Shown here: positions 1 to 9,400 of the stretch, piece by piece | Numbering within the stretch: the first letter of the stretch is position 1 | Layout: every line of letters begins with the position of its first letter | Assembly: GCA_037349105.1 (NCBI GenBank) | Contig: JAYJMM010000038.1 | Coordinates: forward strand, 1,674,001 to 1,738,000 | DNA length: 64,000 nucleotides | DNA from: Limnomonas spitsbergensis | Taxonomy: Eukaryota > Chlorophyta > Chlorophyceae > Chlamydomonadales | Direction of reading: 5' to 3' | Program-made: the position numbers and the translations under genes | Notes under the pieces: model-generated | The model's database searches: none | Seen by the model: only the letters and a program-made list of their open reading frames with translations | Told to the model about the DNA's origin: nothing

Positions 1-286
1 CATGTTTGATTTGTAGGCAGTCGGACACAGGTCTGGACTGAAGAGTCGACATATAATCGTATAATTGTGCACCTCATGGGGCCCCATGGCAGGTCAGTGA
101 AATAAAAACAAACAAAACAAGTCGCAGGATTAGCGCTAAGAAGAACATAGTGCAAAGCGTAACAGCCCGAAAACAATGGCGGTCGAAACGCACATGTCTG
201 CATAACATGGACCAGCATGAGCAAAGTACCTATGTTAGCTGAGGATGTCCTGTCCAAAGCACAGCAGGAACAACTCATTCAGCACA

Positions 287-350
287 AAAATCCTACCAGG
301 TCAAAATCCTACCGTGTCAAAATCCTACCAGCTCAAAATCCTACCAGGTC
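287..350. repeat. Four tandem copies of a 16-bp repeat
   Basis: Four head-to-tail 16-bp copies begin at 287, 303, 319 and 335. Each starts AAAATCCTACC and ends in a variable GGTC, TGTC or GCTC; a fifth copy begins but breaks off. The short open frame across it (from 217) repeats the same residues only because of the repeat and is not taken as a gene. Confidence 0.9.
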
Positions 351-498
351 AAAACCGGCGATCTTAACGGATGGCTTGGTATTGAAGTCCCTGAGTGCAC
401 ACCAGGAGAAAGGCATGACACACACTTCATTCAATTCAACAAATTCTTAGTACTGGTTCCATATGTGTGAGGAGCCGTTTCCCCAAACCAGCGCATTT

Positions 499-514
499 GT
501 GTGTGTGTGTGTGT
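499..514. repeat. GT dinucleotide microsatellite
   Basis: Eight uninterrupted GT dinucleotides. An ordinary simple sequence repeat with no sign of function. Confidence 0.9.
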
Positions 515-913
515 ATCAGTGTATGTTGTTGGGGGTCTGCGGCGTGGGATCCGTTATTTAAGCTGTGGGGTGGTGCTTCGTGTGTGTTATTGGGGCACAA
601 GAGTGGCATGTGTGCTTTGTGCAGTATGAAATGTGCCGGCACTTTTCTTGTTAGATGATTGGCCAGTAGCAACCAGTTTCACCAGCCACGGCAGTAAAGA
701 CGCAGACCTCTGCGAGAAGTTGTAGCAGCTGCAGACTAGAGCATGATTGCTTGTTGGGCTGAGAACACGCATTGGGAATTTTTATTTGGCAAGACCAGAG
801 GGGACGGCATCTCAATTTGCTTTGCTTATCAAGGGTGGGCTCTAACCTCTAACACACATAGCTCATTACTCGGCACCCTAAAAATAATTTCGCCGCTAGT
901 CAAGCTGTTTCAC

Positions 914-1164
914 CGGAAAATGAGGGAGGGAGGAGCGCAGGTCCAGCCCATCTCGTCCTCCCAAGGCTCTGTGCCGCCAGCTGTTGACTTCTTGGCTCTG
1001 CCGCCGGGCTTCTTTGTGGGTCGTGGGGCCGCCTCATCCAGACTGCCCGACGTCTTCGACGCTGACCTCTTTGGCCTCTTAGTGGACAGCGGCTCATCAG
1101 CAACCTTGTGTTCTGCGTCCACTTGCACATGGTTGTCCACCTCAGCAATATCCTTGGAGGCCAT
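914..1164 (-). CDS. Putative first coding exon of an unidentified gene (partial)
   Basis: The minus strand is open from an ATG at 1164 for 83 codons plus two bases, ending at a GT donor (CCG then GTGAAA, donor at 913-912), which gives intron phase 2. The peptide begins MASKDIAEVD, has a lysine/arginine-rich middle with KRPKR and KKPGGRAKK that would suit a nuclear localisation signal, and ends in an aromatic stretch, PWEDEMGWTCAPPSLIF. This change from a basic low-complexity part to a compact aromatic stretch looks like real protein rather than a chance open frame. I cannot name the family. No downstream exon was found between 1 and 913, so the gene is presumed to continue off the left edge. 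It would be divergent from the SSNA1 gene. The start and donor are inferred without transcript support. Confidence 0.42.
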
Positions 1165-1257
1165 TATGAAATATAACCCTAGTTGAAGGTGGTCTTGAGC
1201 CCCACTGCTGCCTGGCGGTCGCCTTGCTTCCCGAGGCACACTACTTTGGGGTGTTGA

Positions 1258-1578
1258 AATGCTAGTTTTTACGTTTCGATATCAGACAGAGAGGAGAGAA
1301 GAAGGCTTCTGTCGAGGTTAAGACGTACTCAGAAACAGTTTCGTAAACGTGAATTCGGCTTCCTTGTGAAAGGCAGAAAGGCCGAGCCCGTGGTTTCCGG
1401 CAATCGAGGGACCAGATGCGGTAGTTGCGGCCAACCGAACCACTGCCGAAATCAATGTCGGTTGGCTGATATTGATTTGGCAGTGACAGCATCATGTGGA
1501 GGCAGATCTGCCTCACGATCTGCCTTCATTCATTCGAAGGCACGAGTGCAGCTTTTGGGTAGCCTGAGTGAAGAGTAG
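1258..1578 (+). pseudogene. CCHC zinc-knuckle fragment, probably a transposon remnant
   Basis: The frame is open for 106 codons, between a stop just upstream (about 1255) and TAG at 1576-1578. It encodes a very basic stretch (RRTQKQFRKREFGFLVKGRK), then CGSCGQPNHCRNQC, a perfect CX2CX4HX4C zinc knuckle. Such knuckles occur at the ends of transposase-like and Gag-like proteins and in some host RNA-binding proteins. No catalytic domain is visible next to it and the ORF starts without a convincing initiator. I therefore read it as a left-over piece of a mobile element. An exon of a host gene is the alternative. Confidence 0.42.
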
Positions 1579-1754
1579 TACCCAGTGAATCATCCTCTTG
1601 ACAGTTGACAGTACGTACTGGTTATGACAGTGGTGTAAATACCCGTGTCTGCTAACAGATATGAGCCATTCCCTAGCAGCCACACACAGCCGAGCGTTCT
1701 AATCGAAATTATAATGCTACTCACATCGTTCATCTAGCTTTGGGCACCCACGCT

Positions 1755-1900
1755 GCAGAGCCTTTTTCAGCAGGGCCCAGAGTTGTAACATCAACTTAGT
1801 TCAGCTTGCTCATCCTCTACCACCCCATGCGGCCAAGCATTAAGCATGGTCCAACAGGTACGCACCATTCTTAACTTCCTTCAGTCGTCATAGCCAGGCC
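1755..1900 (+). repeat. Diverged dispersed repeat, copy 1 (3' part)
   Basis: The part reading AGCTTGCTCATCC, then CCACCCCATGCGGCC, GCATGGTCCAACAGGT and GCACCATTCTTAAC aligns in order with 5220-5300 and 63,645-63,695. The three copies differ at many positions, so they are old. Only the 3' portion of the element is recognisable here. A second short stretch (AGCAGGGCCCAGAG then TTGTAACATCAA) near 1770-1797 recurs near 11,607-11,633. Confidence 0.5.
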
Positions 1901-2224
1901 TGCTCTATGACCTCTGCCTTACTTGCGCTTTCAAGTAGGGGCTCCAAATGTGATAGCAGGCGAATGTTCGCACATCACGGCAACGTCACGCGAGTGGCTC
2001 CAGGAGTCGCCCTTATCCATGAAGATTTATCCACAAGGCAATGCATCGGTGTGAGCCAAGACTTTCTCGGACTTGCTCCCCTTTTCAGCATTTTGCCTCT
2101 CCCCTAATCTTCTCTTCCTGCTATATTTTCCTCTGTAAGCATGGCCAACACTAGAGGACGGCGAAGCGGTCAGCGGCGTGGAGCATATTGCTGCCAGCGA
2201 TGCTGGGCAAGGGGAGACGGTGAG

Positions 2225-2410
2225 CATGATGAGGATGCGCTACATGCTTGCCTCCAATAACCTAGCGCTCAGGAAAAGCTAGCAGACCAGGGAGGGCAGG
2301 GCTCTTGGACGGTGCCACAAACTTCCACAAGTTGTACCGGGGCAGGCAATGGCAGGCAGAGGCATCGGTAGGTGGGAAGCTGTAGCGTTTATGGAAGATG
2401 TGGTATCCTT
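2225..2410 (+). repeat. Diverged dispersed repeat B, copy 1
   Basis: Several blocks match 11,305-11,485 in the same order: GGATGCGCTACATGCTTGC (GGACGCGCTACATACTTGC in the other copy), then a block around CAAGTTGTACCGGGGCAGGC (CCAGTTGTACTCGGGCAGGC), then GCTGTAGCGTTTATGG (GCCGTAGCTTTCATGG). The spacing is roughly kept but the copies are diverged. The second copy has a run of about 50 sense codons in one frame, so the source may be a mobile-element gene. No family could be assigned. Confidence 0.5.
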
Positions 2411-3149
2411 GAGGTGCAGACGTTCAGAGCCTGGACATGCCTTTGACTGTTTCCAATTTTCTGTATGTGCCCTTAATTATTTCCCCTTTTTCTTCTTTCC
2501 TCACCCATTTGACGCTGCGTCTACTAGCGCTAGCACTTCTGTTTATGTCATTGACTCAATGACGGTATTCCCCGCCTCTGGACCCTGCTCAGTAAGGCCC
2601 GCCCAACTGTTCTGTTTGGGATGAAAGAAAATTAAAACAAAAGAGGGTGGCAGTCTCAAGTTTATGCTCACGCGAGCACAATCCCTGTAGTTGATGCGGC
2701 TCCTGGCTTGCTGCGCTAGCACGGCGCCTGTCGTCTGTTGAAACTAGGCGTGGTAGGTTGCGGGGTCCATGGGGGCTCTCCGGCCAGTGGCGTTCAACTG
2801 CGCTTGCTCTTATGCTACGTCAAGTTGCGCCAGCATATCTGTGGCAAGTACCGTAGCGGCTGTAGGACAGCGGCCACTGCTTGGTGCACTTTGTGGATGG
2901 CTGCTCCCCGCTCCAGCTCCAATGCACCCAGCAGGTCAACGCACCAGATGCGTCCTCTGGTGTCATGTTTGACCGCAAGCTGCATGTTGGCTGCCACTTT
3001 GGGGGACTATCAAAGTATCAATCATGTGCAACCGAGCGCCGCCTGTTTCTGTTTGCAGTGGGCTAGGGAAAGGACAGGCTATGGAGCGCCACATGTAACC
3101 TGTGGTCCACTCGTGATCAACACTGCGGTTGAGTGCATCCCAGTATTTC

Positions 3150-3345
3150 TAAGTTGCCAATAATGGTCTTTGGGGTTTTTGAAGTGCATGCTCGAGGCTG
3201 GAAATTTGAAGTCCCGGATGGACCCCAATGTACCTGAGCCAATCTGACATGGATAGATCAATTATCAAATGCTTTCTCGATGAGATCATGAAGCGCTTTG
3301 ATCTGCTTAGACGGTTTCCTGGCCTGGTTGAGTCCATCTCCGTTC
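3150..3345 (-). pseudogene. Possible decayed non-LTR reverse transcriptase segment
   Basis: On the minus strand, one frame reads IKALHDLIEKAFDN then a stop, and the neighbouring frame continues IIDLSMSDWLRYIGVHPG. Together they resemble the part of LINE-type reverse transcriptases around the KAFD and RLR-IGV motifs, with a frameshift between the two halves. No YADD catalytic motif was seen, and no flanking domain or target-site duplication was found. The match is short and was made by eye, so this is a suggestion. It would sit just upstream of the SSNA1 start. Confidence 0.3.
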
Positions 3346-3455
3346 CGATGTACTGCTGTACCGCACTCGAAGGAAGCCATGGCCAAGGCTCTCCAGCATC
3401 ACCTTGATTCGCGCGTTTATTGATCGTGTTGATTTCTCCCAGAAGTTAGAGCACC

Positions 3456-4300
3456 ATGGCTGCTCAAGGTGCTGCCCTTCAGAACCACAACAATGAGCTC
3501 GTGAAATGTGAGCAAGATTCACTCTGCTTGTCAGCATATGAGGGCGTTCATAAAAATGTCCCATTATGACATCGGGAATGGATCATGCTTAGGTATCGAG
3601 GATCTACGTGAGAAACGTGAGGAAATTCTAAAGCAGCTGCGTGAGGAGGATTCGGAGAAGGCGAAAATTCAACAAGACTTGCAGTCTTTGACAAAACGTC
3701 TCGCTCAGGTCAATGACTCCATCGCAAAGAAGGTGGGCACCGAAGGCAGCGGTCTCTTCTGTAATGCTATGTTCGGGCGTCATGCGAACGAATAGTTACC
3801 TGGTGCCCTTGCCCTTACAGAACGAGACGAAGGTGGAATATGACAAGGTCATTCAAGAGACTGGTGCGTTTGGGCTGGTTGTTGCCTGTTGCCTTGGGCT
3901 TGGGACCTCAAAGCAGGATACCGGTGTTGCAGATTAAGTCATTGTAATCTTGATCTTGCTTGGGTCTTTCTGTGCATGCCATCTAACCAGTGTCCATGCA
4001 TGCCGTTGGAAATGAAGTGCATGACTGCTAGGGTACATGCCCATAGCTACACTTTGCTGCACCATGACGATCATCCGGAAAGCCTACTAAAAAGAACGTT
4101 TTGAAGTCTTGGCTCATTGTGTCTTCATTCTAACTGGCCAAACTGCTCAATCAATGGGATTTGACTTGTCCTGCATGAATGCATGCATGCACTCCGCAGA
4201 GGCGGCCTACCTGAAAATCCTAGAGAGCTCGCAGACACTCCTCAGTGTCCTCAAGAGGGAGGCAGTCAACATTTCCAAGAAGAAGCAGGCTTCGTCATAA
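3456..4300 (+). CDS. SSNA1: SSNA1/DIP13-like coiled-coil microtubule protein, four exons
   Basis: SSNA1 (NA14; DIP13 in Chlamydomonas) is a small coiled-coil protein of centrioles, basal bodies and cilia that self-assembles into fibrils and binds microtubules. Exons are 3456-3507, 3593-3732, 3821-3863 and 4200-4300, with intron phases 1, 0 and 1. All junctions are GT-AG, and the joined length of 336 nt gives 111 residues plus TAA. Exon 1 encodes [17 protein letters not shown]. Exon 2 encodes the charged helix beginning [15 protein letters not shown]. Exon 4 encodes [20 protein letters not shown] and a lysine-rich end KKKQASS. The AALQN-NNELVK start, the REKREEI helix and the [21 protein letters not shown] block match the human protein (119 residues) almost residue for residue, so family and start are firm. 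The only ATG that fits the N-terminus is at 3456. The gene converges on the IST1-like gene downstream. Confidence 0.93.
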
Positions 4301-5039
4301 GCTTTCCATGCCGCTATCGGTGTTTGAGCCAATCCCAGATTCTGACTCTGTCCAGCTAGAGGGTCCCTGGGCCCCTTCGGTCTTATTTGTTGTGTCTCGG
4401 CTGAAGGTCAGGTACTTCCTTGCCCCAACTGGAGGCACCATGTGCAGCCAGCCTTACTGCTTGGGCCTGCGACCCGCGGCTGGTCAGCGTCAGCCACAAT
4501 TAGCGGCCTCAGGACAGCCGGTGGACTCGTGCACGAAACAGGAAGTCTGCTTTGGCTATGGATCCTTCATGACTGCAAAGCATTTGTCACACATCATCCT
4601 TCCGTATGCCAGTTCCAAATGCATTTTCCATCTCGTAGAGCTCTTCCCCTCTATATTTCATTATAACAATCCGAACCAAATGATGACTGGTTCGGAGGCA
4701 TATAACTGCAGGTCGGTTCACATTGAACATGATATTTTGTGGTTTGTATAGGACTCGAATCGCTTCGACTCCAGATTTAAACACTGTCAAGAGGGGTCTT
4801 GTTCCATCCCCGTCAATGTCCCCGATGTCAGGAATACTTCCCTGGTACACTTACTAGCTACAAAGGGCTCCGCTTCTTCACCTACTCTTTAAAGGTGACC
4901 ATTTCATTGCAAGAGATGGCTGATACCTGGACCCTCTTGCCAAACTGCAATTCAGGGCACTCAATAATCTGTTGCATGTCAAAAACGGACCACCATTGGC
5001 CCAGCCCCAAAGGCTCCGTCATCTGTGCATCCTTTTAGG
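4301..5039. other. 3' flank of SSNA1, no gene recognised
   Basis: This must include the SSNA1 3' untranslated region. Open frames on both strands lack recognisable domains or splice-consistent extensions. One minus-strand frame contains GDIDGDG, but nothing around it supports a calcium-binding or FG-GAP protein. No TGTAA poly(A) motif was seen soon after the SSNA1 stop. Confidence 0.4.
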
Positions 5040-5320
5040 GGGGAAATGGCCCAGTGGTATAACGCTGGTGGCATCCATACCTAGAGGTAGAGGGATCGAA
5101 CCTGCCACACGATCTCCTCTCTTCCCTTGACGAGAGTGCCGGGTTCCATGTTCCTTCCTCCTCACATAGGAGGATGGCATGGCTGCACCATTGCCCAGGC
5201 TGTGCATGGTAGCTGGAATTGAGCCTAATCATACCCTAACAGCCCTACGTGGCGGAGCGTTCAGCAGGGACCAGCGGGTATGCACTGTTCTAAACCTGTG
5301 CATCCAGCAGTCTGGTTGGG
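5040..5320 (+). mobile_element. tRNA-like-headed dispersed repeat (candidate SINE), copy 2
   Basis: The 5' part carries TGGCCCAGTGG at about 5048-5058, which fits the RNA polymerase III A-box consensus TRGYNNARNNG. About 47 bases on, GATCGAACC (near 5095) fits the B-box consensus GWTCRANNC. The stretch does not fold into a proper tRNA cloverleaf: the T-arm stem does not pair. The following 200 bases (GGGTTCCATGTTCC, TCCTCACATAGGAGGATGGC, GGCTGTGCATGG, GGAATTGAGC and onward) recur in diverged form at 63,490-63,710, and the last part also at 1755-1900. A tRNA-derived head with a repeated body is the layout of a SINE. No poly(A) tail or target-site duplication was identified. Confidence 0.45.
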
Positions 5321-6021
5321 AAAGGAAAGAGAGAAGGGAACAGACATGTTTCATACCTGATGTGTCGAAACATGAGTTAATTACGTTACACCTCTCAAAA
5401 AGGCTATGCTGCGTGGGCGAATTACTCATAGGGGCAGAAAAAAAGAAAAGGGGTGAATGAAGTGAAGGGACAGACAAAAGGCTGGAAAGAAAAAGCACAA
5501 AAGTTCCAGCCTATGAGAACGTCTACGCCTCAACGATATCTACCACGTCTTCCGCAAAAGCCAGGGCATCCCACCCAAGTCGTTACACGAGTGTTGCAAG
5601 CCTATACAAATTACAAAGCACACAGGATTCTGGTTGCACGATATTATTGAGGCTGTTCTTCAGTATACAATTACAATGCCGACAGGCTAACCTGTAAAAC
5701 GTTTGGCAGCTATAGCAAACTATTAGAGCACCCCTGGGGTCAACTCTAAACACAGCGTGCATTCCAAATGTCTGTACGAGTACACAACAGTCATGTGCCC
5801 CTCAGCTCCTTTTCAAGGCCTCAAGACGCCTTGTTAAAGCCTGCACAGAGAGGTAATTCAGGGTCGGTGCTGTGTTATCTTTTGTTCAGGGGTACAAACT
5901 GCAACGAAACAGTGACTAGAAAGACACCACTCCTTGTCAGAGCCAAACCTCATGGACCGGAGAGTACAAATTTCAGTGACACATCTAAAAGCAGATGCGT
6001 GTCTTCACAACGTGGCTTCAC
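5321..6021. other. Intergenic or 3' UTR stretch between convergent genes
   Basis: No coding region is supported. The stretch lies between the 3' ends of SSNA1 and the IST1-like gene and probably includes the 3' untranslated region of the latter. Purine-rich sequence occurs around 5430-5500. Minus-strand TGTAA motifs occur at 5583-5587, 5611-5615 and 5671-5675. Confidence 0.4.
5671..5675 (-). promoter_or_regulatory. Candidate TGTAA poly(A) signal for the IST1-like gene
   Basis: TGTAA is the usual poly(A) signal of green algae. This minus-strand copy is the first of three below the last open frame of the IST1-like gene, about 540 bases past the stop at 6216. The assignment depends on the organism being a chlorophyte and on the last exon being placed correctly. 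Confidence 0.25.
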
Positions 6022-6425
6022 ATGCCCTCAAGGCAGGCTGTTCCCAACCCACAGACAGCCCTTGCAATTAAGACAGTTTCCCCTTGGCTGGCTGTTCCTA
6101 ACCCATAATCGATTTGTATGCACCCTGAAGGTATGTTTTCCCATACCATCATTATTAAGGAACAGCCTGAAACCCAAGTGTCCCCAGCACATTCCCCCTC
6201 CCCCACAGCACATGATCAATCAACCCGTGCCCTCAAGACAGGCTCTTCACAATCCATGCTCACTTCAGCCAAGCCTTTAAGACAGGCTCTTCCCACCCAT
6301 GAACCTTCACCAATACCTTGAAGACCTACTTTTCCCAAACCATTATTCCAATGCCAACGCCCATAAGGCAGGCCCATCCCAAATCCCTGCACCCATACCC
6401 TCAAGACAGGCTCCTCCCAGCCCGT
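6022..6425. repeat. Diverged 40-45-bp tandem repeats at the 3' end of the IST1-like gene
   Basis: A motif close to CTCAAGACAGGCTCTTCCCA recurs on the plus strand at about 6027, 6081, 6231, 6275, 6315, 6361 and 6400. In the cluster from 6231 the spacing is about 40-45 bases. The copies are clearly related but heavily diverged. The array overlaps the last open frame of the IST1-like gene after 6432, which raises the question whether that tail is translated or is an intron. Confidence 0.65.
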
Positions 6426-9400
6426 GATCACCTCATACTCATCCTCAGGCTCTTCATCTCGGCGAGTAGGGTTGCCAGGGGGGGCTGGCAGGCCCATCCG
6501 GGACGCAGCAGTCGGCGGAACGAGAGGCGGAGGCGTGGGAAGAAATAGGATCGGATCAGCTCGCGTCGTCGGAGGCGCGGGCAGAGCTGGAGGAGCGGAT
6601 GTTGTCGCAATTTTGCAGGGCGGTCCCTGAGCAGCGTCATACGCCTGCGCAGCATCAGGGACGGGAGGGAGCACGCTGGCATCAGAAGAAAGGGCAAACT
6701 CAGCCACCTAAACTTCCTCGGCAGTCAGACTGCCTAATGCCCACCCTGCCCCCCTCCCTCACACATCACGCACGTATCCTCACCCTCTGCACAGCAGACG
6801 GACTCCTGCCCAGGTAGGGCTGAGGCGGGGGGTGAGGCGGCAAGGCCCCTTGCGAAGTGGCCGCTTGTCCTTGCAAAAAATTGATGACATCCTCGTCACG
6901 TAGCACGCCATCAGAGAGGCCGTCTGGATGGAGCGGTGCTGGCCTGTGCTGGCCATCTGGGGAGGGCGGCGCAGGCCTTTGCAGACCGTCTGGGGGCGCT
7001 GTCGCTGGCCTGTGCTGGCCATCTAGGGGGGCTGGCGCTGGCCAGTGCAGTTGCTCCTGTTGCTGCTGCTGTTGCTGCTGCTGCCACATTCTGTCGCTGC
7101 TTTCAGATTTACCGGCAGAGTGTCCCAAGGGCTGCGGTGTCGCCTGGGAGGCAGCTGCGCCATGAGGAGCAGAGGAGACCTGATCACACATTGGAACAGG
7201 CAACAGCCATCAGAGCCATATTTTGCAGCCATCCTTAATACATACCAACAAATTTCTGCTCTTGACACTAACTCTGGAGCATAGCACAGGCTGCAAGACA
7301 GACACGATGGTAGAGGAAGCCCGTTGACTTCTACCGGCCCCACCCACCTCGGTTGAGTCAGAGTCTAGGAACTTTGCGAACGAAGCGGCCCACTCAGCGG
7401 CCTTGGAGGCCTGGTGGGCCGCGTGCGAAGCTGCTGCTGCCGCCTGGGCAGCATCCTCGTAACGCTGCATACCCTCCGTCCTGCCGGCAGGGGGTGCGCC
7501 GGGCGGCGGCCAGGCGACTGAACCAGGCGCTGGCTGCTGCTGTTGCTGCTGCTGTGGTGGTGGCGCAGAGGCGGTGTGCTGCATCATCGGCGGCGGCGGC
7601 GCCACGCGCGGTGCGATGTACGGCGGCTCCGGAACCAGTGCTATCATGGGGGGTGGCGGCAGCATCTCGCGGGCTGCCAGGCTGGCGTCCCACTCCACGC
7701 CATACTCCTGAGCAATCTCCGACAGCATCGCCAGCTTCACGTCCGGTGGCGGCGCCTCAATAAGCAGGCAGCTGATGAGGTTCTGGTTCACCTGGAAGGC
7801 AAGAGGGCGGGAGCGGGGCACGTTGAAAGAAAACTACAACACAGTGCTGGTACGCGTGATGGTTTATACAGCTGGGAAACTATCAAATAGGGCATAGCGC
7901 TTGGCGTGCTTCGAAGTTGGAGGGAGGTTGGTCGGATAGAGATCAGTCAGAAAGCTCTCAAGATTGGGTAGATCTGACAAGGAAAATACTGTTCCTGGAT
8001 TCCTAAGGACAGGTATTCCTTGCAGGCCAGGGAGTCTGCAAGGATCCAGGAGGGTCAAGATCGGAAAACGCCGCAGTGTTCCAGTGAGCACCAGACCCCC
8101 TCAGAGGGGCGGCCGGGAAGCCACCGCTGGGTCGCAAGGATATCCCCAACAATATCCTGAAGGGGAATTCCACCCTCATCATGGTCCAGTATATTAAGAT
8201 CATCAGCGTGAGTGGGGCCCTGCGTATAAGACTCATTGATTGGCTCCTAGAGGTTGGCTACAAAGAGGGGTGCAGTAGCCACTCCACATAGGGAATCTTC
8301 CATCACAACAGACACAGCTGCACAACGCAAACCCTCGGACACATTCTGGAATTATGGGATCAACACCCCTGAATCTCCTGAGGCATGCCATTTTCACTCT
8401 CATCAAAGAATCAAGGTTCAATATGCGCTAACGATTAATTGGCCAGTCCTTGAAAAGGCATGCCATTATCACTCTTACCAAAGAATCAACGTTTAATACG
8501 GTATGCGCAAACGATTAGTAAGCCAGTCCTTGAAAAGGCGGTTCAGGCTTAACACGCATTCCACCATCGCAGTTTGCATGACTATAGCCATGCAAATATG
8601 CATCGGTTAAAGAAAGTGGACGTGGAAAGGCAGATGATTCCCTTAATCCCAAAAGATCTGCAGCCAGTATTGCCAGAACCACTGATAGGATTCCACATTT
8701 CCCAAAGCAGCTTCTTCATCTTCAAATTCCTCATCCAGGATCAAGGGATCTATACCGGTATGCTGCACATGCATTCAAAGCCTGTCCTCCATTCTGTCAG
8801 CCTGACACCGGTATCATGCATGAAGCCGCAACAGGGGCTGCTACCCGCGTGGTCAGCACTTCACTGATGGCAACACGACATCCCAAAAGTGGCACCCTGC
8901 TCTCTGCCCTCACCCCACCTTGTTCCCTCGCCTCCTGCTTTTCCCTTACCCTCCACCTTCGCCCTGTCCTCCTCCATTTCCCAGCCCTACACATACAATT
9001 GCCAGCAGCCCCCTGCTGCCAGCCGTTGATCCCACCTGCCACTTGTTGCACGTCGCATCACTGCTCGCCTCACTGACGAGGACCTTCCCATACTTGCCCT
9101 CAAACATCTTGCGTAGCTGCTGGATCTCCGGCAGATCCCTGAAGTGGATAATGAGTTTGAACTGTAAAACCACCTGGCAGATCTCTTCAGCACATTACAG
9201 TATTAGTTTCACTATTAGAAAACATCTTGCGCAGCTGAACACCGTATTCAAAAGATCCCAGGAGTGGATTATAAATTTCGATATTTACACACGTTTGGCG
9301 GATCTCTGCAGCACAATACAGTATCTGTTTCAGTATTTAAAACATATTGCGCAGCTGCATATTCGAAATATCCCTGGAGTCGATTATAAATTTCGATATT

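Larger units (their letters stand above)
1..913. other. Left flank without a recognised gene
   Basis: No exon here could be tied to a known family. Short open frames exist on both strands but have no splice context or recognisable motif. The stretch holds a 16-bp tandem repeat and a GT microsatellite, listed separately. Later exons of the minus-strand gene that begins at 1164 were looked for here and not found, so they probably lie beyond the window edge. Confidence 0.5.
1579..3455. other. Intergenic region rich in decayed dispersed repeats
   Basis: No intact gene is visible between the zinc-knuckle fragment and the SSNA1 start codon. The stretch contains two dispersed-repeat copies (about 1755-1900 and 2225-2410) and a possible decayed reverse transcriptase segment (about 3150-3345, minus), each listed separately. 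The last 100-150 bases before 3456 must carry the SSNA1 5' untranslated region and promoter. No clear TATA-like element was identified. Confidence 0.5.

Noticed and set aside
876..884. CCCTAAAA resembling a telomere repeat
   Set aside because: A single copy with no tandem neighbours.
743..1186. Plus-strand open frame of 147 codons
   Set aside because: It is antisense to the better-supported exon at 914-1164 and has no recognisable content.
4587..4850. Minus-strand frame with GDIDGDG, suggesting a calcium-binding or FG-GAP protein
   Set aside because: A single short motif with no repeat of it, no further domain and no exon continuation; likely chance.
5041..5110. A functional tRNA gene
   Set aside because: A-box-like and B-box-like motifs exist, but the T-arm and acceptor stems do not pair and the following sequence is a dispersed repeat.
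5768..6280. Plus-strand open frame of 170 codons
   Set aside because: It runs into the 40-45-bp repeats beyond the IST1 3' end and has no recognisable motif or supporting splice structure.
6857..7238. Plus-strand frames of about 100 codons with polyleucine or polycysteine
   Set aside because: These are antisense readings of the polyglutamine and Pro-rich repeats in IST1 exon 6.
7353..7763. Plus-strand open frame of 136 codons
   Set aside because: It is antisense to IST1 exon 5, whose minus-strand frame matches a conserved domain and has matching splice phases.
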